This document shows, one piece after another, positions 30,608 through 34,963 of a DNA stretch of 34,963 nt (its first letter is position 1; each line of letters starts with the position of its first letter). The notes beneath the pieces are model-generated. The model was not told the DNA's origin, did no database searches, and saw only the letters and a list, made by a program, of their open reading frames with translations. This stretch comes from Streptomyces sp. Ru73 (GTDB lineage Bacteria > Actinomycetota > Actinomycetes > Streptomycetales > Streptomycetaceae), in assembly GCF_002920575.1 (NCBI RefSeq), contig NZ_PQSQ01000085.1, positions 1-34,963 of the forward strand, written 5' to 3'. The position numbers and the translations under genes were made by a program.

Positions 30608-32053
30608 TCACGACGGGTCGGCGACCAGGGCGGGCCGCCGGTCCCCGGCCGGCGGGGCGGGCTGCCGGACCTCGGCCAGCGGCGCCGGCCCGACGGCCTG
30701 CTCGTACGCGTCCCCGGCGGCCAGCAGCGCCGCTTCGCCGTACGGCCGTCCGATCAGCTGCATGCCGATCGGCAGCCCGTCGCGGTCGGCGCCCACCGGC
30801 AGGGACAGGGCCGGCAGCCCGGTGACGTTCGCGGGCGCGCTGAGCCGTACATACGCGTCGGCCACCGACTCCGCCGAGCCGTCCGGCCAGGTGAACGCCT
30901 GCTGTCCGGTCAGCGCCGCGGTCGCCGGCACGGTCGGCGCCGCGATCAGGTCGACCCGCCCCAGCAGTTGTCCCCACTCCCGCCGCAGCAGCGTGCGGGC
31001 CCGCTGGGCACGTACGTGGTCGACGGCGGGCAGCAGCGCGCCCGCCTCCAGCAGCACGCGTACGTCGTCCCCGTACAGTTCGGGCGCGCCGCCCAGGTGC
31101 GTGGCGTGGTACGCGGTCGCCTCGGGGACCATCAGGCCCCAGTGCACGGCCTGGACGTACCGGTGCAGCGGGATCTCCACGTCCACCAGCCGGGCGCCGA
31201 GACCGGCCATGCGGTCCAGCGCGGCCCGCACGGCCGCCGCCACCTCCGGGTCCACCCGGTCGAAGTAGTAGTCGGCCGGGACACCGACACGGAGGCCGCG
31301 CAGGTCGCCGTCGCGCCGGCGGTGTTCCGGGCCGTCTTCGGGCGCCCGGCCGGCCGTGCCGCGGTCGGCGATCGCGGCCAGCACGAGAGCGGCGTCCCGC
31401 ACCGTGCGCGTGATCGGGCCGACGTGGTCCAGCGACCAGGACAGCGCGGCCACCCCCTCGCCGGACACCAGTCCGTACGTCGGCTTCAGGCCGACCGTCC
31501 CGGTCAGCGCGGCCGGTACCCGGATCGAGCCGCCGGTGTCCGTGCCGAGCGCGAACGTCGCGGAACCGGCCGCCACCGCGGCGGCCGAGCCCCCGCTGGA
31601 GCCGCCCGGCACCCGGTCCAGAGCGCGGGGGTTGCGGGTCTGCGGCGTCGTCAGCCCGTAGGCGAACTCATGCGTGTGCGCCTTGCCCACGAGCACGGCG
31701 CCCGCCTGCTTCAGCAGCGCGGCGACGGTGGCGTCGCGGTCCGGCACCCGCCCCGCGCGGACGGCCGAGCCGGCCGCGGTCTCCACGCCCGCGGTGTCGA
31801 TGAGGTCCTTGAGGGCCATGGGAATGCCGTGCAGCGGGCCGCGCCGCCGCCCGGCGGCGATCTCGCGCTCCGCCGCGGCGGCCTCCTCGCGCGCCCTGTC
31901 CGCCGTGACGGCCGCGTAGGCACTCACGAGTGGTTCGGTGTCCGCCAGGCGCGCGAGGACGGAGTCGGTCAGCTCCACCGGCGACAGGCTGCCGTCGCCG
32001 ATCGCGCCGGCCGCCTCGGTGAGCGAGAGTTCGTAGGGCTGCACGACGGTCAC
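30608..32053 (-). CDS. Amidase-signature-family hydrolase (AtzE/GatA-like)
   Basis: A 481-residue amidase that hydrolyses a carbon-nitrogen amide bond. The catalytic Ser-cisSer-Lys triad is visible: K82 (MALKDLIDT), S152 (PGGSSGGSAAA) and S176 (TDTGGSIRVP). A small AtzG/GatC-like protein is encoded immediately upstream, as in the AtzE-AtzG carboxybiuret hydrolase and GatCAB; a GatB partner is absent, so it is not the tRNA amidotransferase. Substrate unknown (urea-like, N-acyl or indole acetamide are all possible). The start is GTG at 32053, with AAGGA very close, consistent with translational coupling to the upstream frame. Downstream is the TetR gene; operators B and C lie upstream. Confidence 0.92.
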   Translation of the reverse strand: MTVVQPYELSLTEAAGAIGDGSLSPVELTDSVLARLADTEPLVSAYAAVTADRAREEAAAAEREIAAGRRRGPLHGIPMALKDLIDTAGVETAAGSAVRAGRVPDRDATVAALLKQAGAVLVGKAHTHEFAYGLTTPQTRNPRALDRVPGGSSGGSAAAVAAGSATFALGTDTGGSIRVPAALTGTVGLKPTYGLVSGEGVAALSWSLDHVGPITRTVRDAALVLAAIADRGTAGRAPEDGPEHRRRDGDLRGLRVGVPADYYFDRVDPEVAAAVRAALDRMAGLGARLVDVEIPLHRYVQAVHWGLMVPEATAYHATHLGGAPELYGDDVRVLLEAGALLPAVDHVRAQRARTLLRREWGQLLGRVDLIAAPTVPATAALTGQQAFTWPDGSAESVADAYVRLSAPANVTGLPALSLPVGADRDGLPIGMQLIGRPYGEAALLAAGDAYEQAVGPAPLAEVRQPAPPAGDRRPALVADPS

Positions 32054-32240
32054 CGTCCTTGGGGCGGTAGACGGCGGCGGGCGGCACGTCGGCCAGGTCG
32101 AGCTCCCGGAGGCGGCTCACCACGGCGAGGATGTGGTCGGCGGTGGCGGCGACGGCCGCGTGCCGGTCGTCGCGCAGCGGGACGCCGGCGCGCTCGGCCG
32201 CCTCGGCGGCGCCGCGCGGGGTGTGGGCAGGAAGGGACAT
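32051..32240 (-). CDS. AtzG/GatC-like small subunit (DUF4089 type), 3' end out of frame
   Basis: From the ATG at 32240 about 63 residues read MSLPAHTPRGAAEAAERAGV, PLRDDRHAAVAATADHILAV, and LDLADVPPAAVYRP. This is the pattern of AtzG/DUF4089 proteins, which wrap around an amidase subunit and are needed for its folding and activity; the family ends shortly after the APVFRP-like motif. A TGA exactly overlapping the amidase GTG (GTGA) would end it, but it is one nucleotide out of frame. As printed, the frame runs on, overlapping the amidase, to 31668 (190 residues). One extra base in the CCCCAAGG stretch near 32060 would restore the normal coupling; one fewer would fuse the two proteins. AAGGA lies upstream of the ATG. 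Confidence 0.6.
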
Positions 32241-32369
32241 GGCTGGTCTGCGTCCTTGTCGGAAAGAGGCAACGGAAGAGAAGGAGAGAAGGGAGGGCGC
32301 CCGGCGCGCATGCGCTGCCGCGCCGCTCGTCGAACGGGCGCCGTCGTGACGACCGTAAGCCGACACGAC

Positions 32370-32396
32370 CACTAACGCAAACCATTTGCTTTAACG
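32370..32396. promoter_or_regulatory. TetR operator B
   Basis: A 27-bp element (CACTAACGC ... GCTTTAACG) aligned with operators A and C; it lies nearer the amidase operon. Its centre is 42 bp (four helical turns) from that of operator C. Confidence 0.75.
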
Positions 32397-32411
32397 ATTC
32401 GGCTGGCCTAC

Positions 32412-32438
32412 CGTTAACGCAACATCTGCGCTTTAAGG
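32412..32438. promoter_or_regulatory. TetR operator C
   Basis: A 27-bp element (CGTTAACGC ... GCTTTAAGG), the most symmetrical of the three; it lies about 38 nt before the metallohydrolase start, over its likely promoter. Confidence 0.75.
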
Positions 32439-32475
32439 TGCCGGCTCCACATCCTCCCCTCCCCCAAGGACTTCC

Positions 32476-33384
32476 ATGCCCGACCCCATTTGGACCCTCG
32501 GCGACCTCACCGTCCACCGCATCGACGAGACCGAACTCCCGCCGGAGACCGGCCCCTGGCTGCTGCCCGGCGCCACCCCGGACGTGGTCGCCGCGGCCCC
32601 CTGGCTGCGCCCCGACTTCGCCCGGCCCGACCACCGGCTCCGCCTGGCCAGCCACTCCTTCGCCCTCCGCGCCGGCGGCCTGCGCATCCTCGTCGACACC
32701 GGCATCGGCAACGGCAAGGACCGCGCCAACCCCGCCTGGCACCACCTCGATACGGACTACCTCACCCGGCTCGAACAGGCCGGATTCCCGCCCGACTCCA
32801 TCGACCTCGTCGTCCTCACCCACCTGCACACCGACCACGTCGGCTGGAACACCCGCTACCGCGACGGCGCGTGGGTGCCCACCTTCCCGCATGCCCGCTA
32901 CCTGGTGGCGCGCGAGGAGTGGGCGTACTGGTCGGGCGTGGAACTGGACGCCGCGCGGCGCCAGATGTTCAGCGACTCGGTCCACCCGGTGCGCGACCAC
33001 GGCCTGCTGGACCAGGTCGACGTCCCCGCCACGGGCACCGAGATCGCCCCCGGCGTCACCCTCGTACCGACACCGGGACACACCCCCGGACAGGTGGCCG
33101 TACGCCTGACGGACGGCGGGCGGTCGGCCCTGATCACCGGGGACTGCATCCACCACCCCGTCCAGCTCAACCGCCCCGGCCTGGCCAGCTGCGTCGACAT
33201 CGACCCGGACCTGGCGGTGCGCACCCGCCGCGACCTGCTCGCCTCGCTCGCCGGCAGCGACACGCTCGTGCTCGGCAGCCACTTCCCGCCGCCCACCGCC
33301 GGCGTCGTGCGCCGCGACGGCTCCGGCTACCGCCTCGTCGCGGTTTCCGGTAATCCGCGCGCCGGGGCCGGACAGCGGCAATGA
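32476..33384 (+). CDS. MBL-fold metallohydrolase (lactonase-like)
   Basis: A 302-residue metallo-beta-lactamase-fold enzyme. The dinuclear metal site is complete: H116-x-H118-x-D120-H121 (THLHTDHVG), H202 (PTPGHTPG), D223 (TGDCIHHP) and H269 (LGSHFPPP). The family includes N-acyl-homoserine lactonases, methyl-parathion hydrolase-like and other hydrolases; no substrate can be read from sequence. AAGGA precedes the ATG. No signal peptide. It is divergent from the AtzG-amidase pair, sharing operators B and C, so both hydrolases probably respond to the same ligand through the TetR protein. Confidence 0.92.
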   Translation: MPDPIWTLGDLTVHRIDETELPPETGPWLLPGATPDVVAAAPWLRPDFARPDHRLRLASHSFALRAGGLRILVDTGIGNGKDRANPAWHHLDTDYLTRLEQAGFPPDSIDLVVLTHLHTDHVGWNTRYRDGAWVPTFPHARYLVAREEWAYWSGVELDAARRQMFSDSVHPVRDHGLLDQVDVPATGTEIAPGVTLVPTPGHTPGQVAVRLTDGGRSALITGDCIHHPVQLNRPGLASCVDIDPDLAVRTRRDLLASLAGSDTLVLGSHFPPPTAGVVRRDGSGYRLVAVSGNPRAGAGQRQ

Positions 33385-33434
33385 TGGGCGCAGCACAGCA
33401 GTGCGAGCACCGGTTCTTCCGGACGGCACCGCGT

Positions 33435-33470
33435 CTCGGCACCGCACCGCATCTCAGCACCGCACCGGAT
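33435..33470. repeat. 18-bp tandem duplication
   Basis: Two adjacent 18-bp units (33435-33452 and 33453-33470), each CTCRGCACCGCACCGSAT, differ at two bases; a third degenerate unit precedes them (33419-33434). It lies in the 118-bp gap before the reductase gene. Confidence 0.6.
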
Positions 33471-33502
33471 CTTCAGAACAGCACAGAGGAGCGAGCAGCC
33501 CC

Positions 33503-34099
33503 ATGCGCATCGTGGTCAGTGAGTTCATGAGCCTGGACGGCGTCGTACAGGCGCCGGGCGGACCGGAGGAGGACACCGACGGCGGGTTCGCGCACGGCGG
33601 CTGGTCGCATCCGTTCTTCGACGCCGAGGTGATGGGCCCCGCCCTCAACGACGCGATGGCCAGGACGGAGGCGCTGCTCTTCGGACGCCGCACCTGGCAG
33701 ACGATGGCCGCGGCCTGGCCCGATCGGGCCGGCGATCCGTTCGCCGACCGGATGAACTCCCTGCCGAAGTACGTCGTGTCGCGCACGCTGGGCGACGCCG
33801 ATCTGACCTGGCAGAACACCACCCTCATCCCGGGTGGCGAGGCCGTCGCGCGGATCCGGGAGCTGCGCGCGACCGAGGGCGGCGACCTGTGGATCATGGG
33901 CAGCCCGACGCTCGTCCGTACGCTGGTGGGCGAGGGCCTGGTCGACGAGCTGCTGCTGATGATCGAGCCGGTGCTCCTCGGCGGCGGCAAGCGGCTCTTC
34001 CCGGACGACGGCGCGCTGCGCACGCTCGAACTGGTCTCGTCCACCGTCACCGGCACGGGAGTGCACGTGTGCACCTACCGGCCCGCCGCCAAGGACTGA
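33503..34099 (+). CDS. Dihydrofolate-reductase/RibD-C-family reductase
   Basis: A 198-residue protein of the RibD C-terminal/DHFR-like fold: MRIVVSEFMSLDGVVQAPGG at the start, LLFGRRTWQTMAAAWPD, then KYVVSRTL and LVDELLLMIEPVLLGGGKRLF. Such stand-alone proteins bind NADPH, but most are not true folate reductases; function is unknown. GAGGAG precedes the ATG at 33503 at a slightly long distance. It follows the metallohydrolase by 118 bp on the same strand without an obvious terminator, so it could be read through from there. Confidence 0.85.
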   Translation: MRIVVSEFMSLDGVVQAPGGPEEDTDGGFAHGGWSHPFFDAEVMGPALNDAMARTEALLFGRRTWQTMAAAWPDRAGDPFADRMNSLPKYVVSRTLGDADLTWQNTTLIPGGEAVARIRELRATEGGDLWIMGSPTLVRTLVGEGLVDELLLMIEPVLLGGGKRLFPDDGALRTLELVSSTVTGTGVHVCTYRPAAKD

Positions 34100-34165
34100 C
34101 CGGCCGCGCCGCCCGGCAGTACTGACCGGCCGCACTGCCCGGCAGACTTGCCGGCCGCACCGCGG
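34096..34165. repeat. 26-bp tandem repeat after the reductase gene
   Basis: Two 26-bp units (34096-34121 and 34122-34147) share CTGACCGGCCGC and GCCCGGCAG; a partial third follows to about 34165. The first copy contains the reductase stop codon. The region may also act as a terminator through its GC hairpins. Confidence 0.6.
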
Positions 34166-34209
34166 CCCCGCACGGCCGGGCGGCGCCACGGCGCCAGGGG
34201 CACCGGGGG

Positions 34210-34963
34210 TCAGGTGCGGACCGCCACCAGCAGATCGACCCGGTAGACCTCCTCCACCGAGCCCGCCGGGAAGAGTGCGCGCAGCCGTGCGCGTTCCTCG
34301 TCCACGAAGGAGCGGACGGACTCCGCGCCGAGGACGAGGAACGCCGAGTGGCTGGTGATGTTGGCCAGGTGCGTGTCCACCGGGACGGTGCGGGACCAGC
34401 GCAGCTCGCGGCGCATGAACCGCAGGCCGGGGCGTGCCAGTCCGGCGAGCCGGGCGGCGCGGTTGTCGTCGGGACGTTCCGCCGCGGCCGGTGTCACTCC
34501 GCAGTGGCGCGCGATGCGCTCGTTCTGCGCGGCGATCCACGGCACGTCGAGGGCGTTCATGTTCCACCACACCGCGAGCGCGCCGCCCGGCCGCAGCACG
34601 CGCAGCGCCTCGGGGACGGAGCGGCCGGTGTCGGTCCAGTGCCAGGACTGCGCGTAGGTGAGGAGGTCGCACGAGGCGTCGGCGAGGGGCAGGGCGTTGC
34701 CGTCGCCCCTGACCACGGGTACGCCGGGCAGCGCCCTGCTGAACTGAGCTGCCATGCCCGCGCCGGGCTCGACGGCGAGCACGTCGGCGCCGCGTTCGCG
34801 CAGCAGGGCCGTGGCGATGCCGGTGCCCGCGCCGATGTCGGCGACGCGGGCGCCGGCGAGGGGACGCCCCGTCAGTTCCTCCACCGTGTCCAGGACGGCG
34901 GGCGGGTAGGAGGGGCGGTTCGCGGCGTACTGGGCGGCGGCCGCGTTGAAGGAGTGGGCGCGC
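34210..34963 (-). CDS. Class I SAM-dependent methyltransferase (N-terminus outside window)
   Basis: At least 251 residues, open to the right edge. The visible N-terminus (RAHSFNAAAAQYAANRPSYP) is the usual lead-in of this methyltransferase group, so only a few residues are missing, and a GTG at 34884 is not the true start. SAM-binding motif I is VADIGAGTGIATALLRERGA, motif II an acidic VEPGAG, then YAQSWHWTD and LRVLRPGGALAVWWN. The closest pattern is the UbiE/COQ5-like Methyltransf_11 group with a C-terminal SHSAFLVL segment. Substrate unknown. It converges on the reductase gene. Confidence 0.9.
   Translation of the reverse strand, partial: RAHSFNAAAAQYAANRPSYPPAVLDTVEELTGRPLAGARVADIGAGTGIATALLRERGADVLAVEPGAGMAAQFSRALPGVPVVRGDGNALPLADASCDLLTYAQSWHWTDTGRSVPEALRVLRPGGALAVWWNMNALDVPWIAAQNERIARHCGVTPAAAERPDDNRAARLAGLARPGLRFMRRELRWSRTVPVDTHLANITSHSAFLVLGAESVRSFVDEERARLRALFPAGSVEEVYRVDLLVAVRT

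Noticed and set aside
34882..34884. GTG at 34884 as start of the methyltransferase
   Set aside because: In-frame sequence upstream to the window edge matches the conserved N-terminus of the family.

Overview
The window is very GC-rich, with strongly third-position-GC-biased codons, GTG starts and closely packed genes on both strands. The gene content is typical of Streptomyces: a long 481-residue GAPDH, a SigB/SigF-type sigma factor, a DUF5133 protein, the hsp18/rheA heat-shock pair, GPP34 proteins, many TetR regulators and an orphan terpene synthase. It looks like an accessory or mixed chromosomal region rather than a phage, plasmid or single large biosynthetic cluster. I see no rRNA, CRISPR array, transposase or integrase.

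Layout, left: the start of an SMR efflux gene running off the left edge; a lincosamide-nucleotidyltransferase-like gene; a GPP34 protein; a class I terpene synthase with its own good promoter; a TetR and a divergent DUF4345 membrane protein sharing a twin operator; gap; a membrane-anchored Mrr-type nuclease preceded by a 4 x 14-bp tandem array; a second GPP34 gene; and two decayed genes, a truncated TetR and a shattered FAD monooxygenase, still separated by a palindrome.

Middle: a carbohydrate operon (DeoR-HTH/LacI-sensor regulator, lipoprotein binding protein, two permeases, a 2-hydroxyacid dehydrogenase and a DUF2264 protein) closes with a perfect hairpin. Behind the hairpin, on the minus strand, lies an unusual 70-nt tRNA-Gly(UCC)-like gene that no open reading frame reveals, followed by DUF5133 and a divergent stress-type sigma factor. 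Next come a FUSC-family membrane protein and an L,D-transpeptidase (divergent), an MFS exporter and AraC regulator (divergent), and an aromatic-amino-acid-lyase-like enzyme divergent from an MFS importer-like protein.

Right: a SUMF1-type protein divergent from a GAF-ANTAR protein; hsp18 plus a DUF2267 gene divergent from rheA with two RheA operators between them; and a TetR / amidase / AtzG-like / metallo-hydrolase locus tied together by three matching 27-bp pseudopalindromes. The window ends with a RibD/DHFR-like reductase and a methyltransferase running off the right edge.

The most interesting items are the odd tRNA-Gly, the three-operator TetR-amidase-metallohydrolase regulon with a frame break between its two amidase subunits, the lyase whose MIO-forming Ala-Ser-Gly is replaced by Gly-Thr-Gly, and the DeoR/LacI-hybrid-controlled sugar operon. 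All functions are read from sequence by eye; no database search was run.
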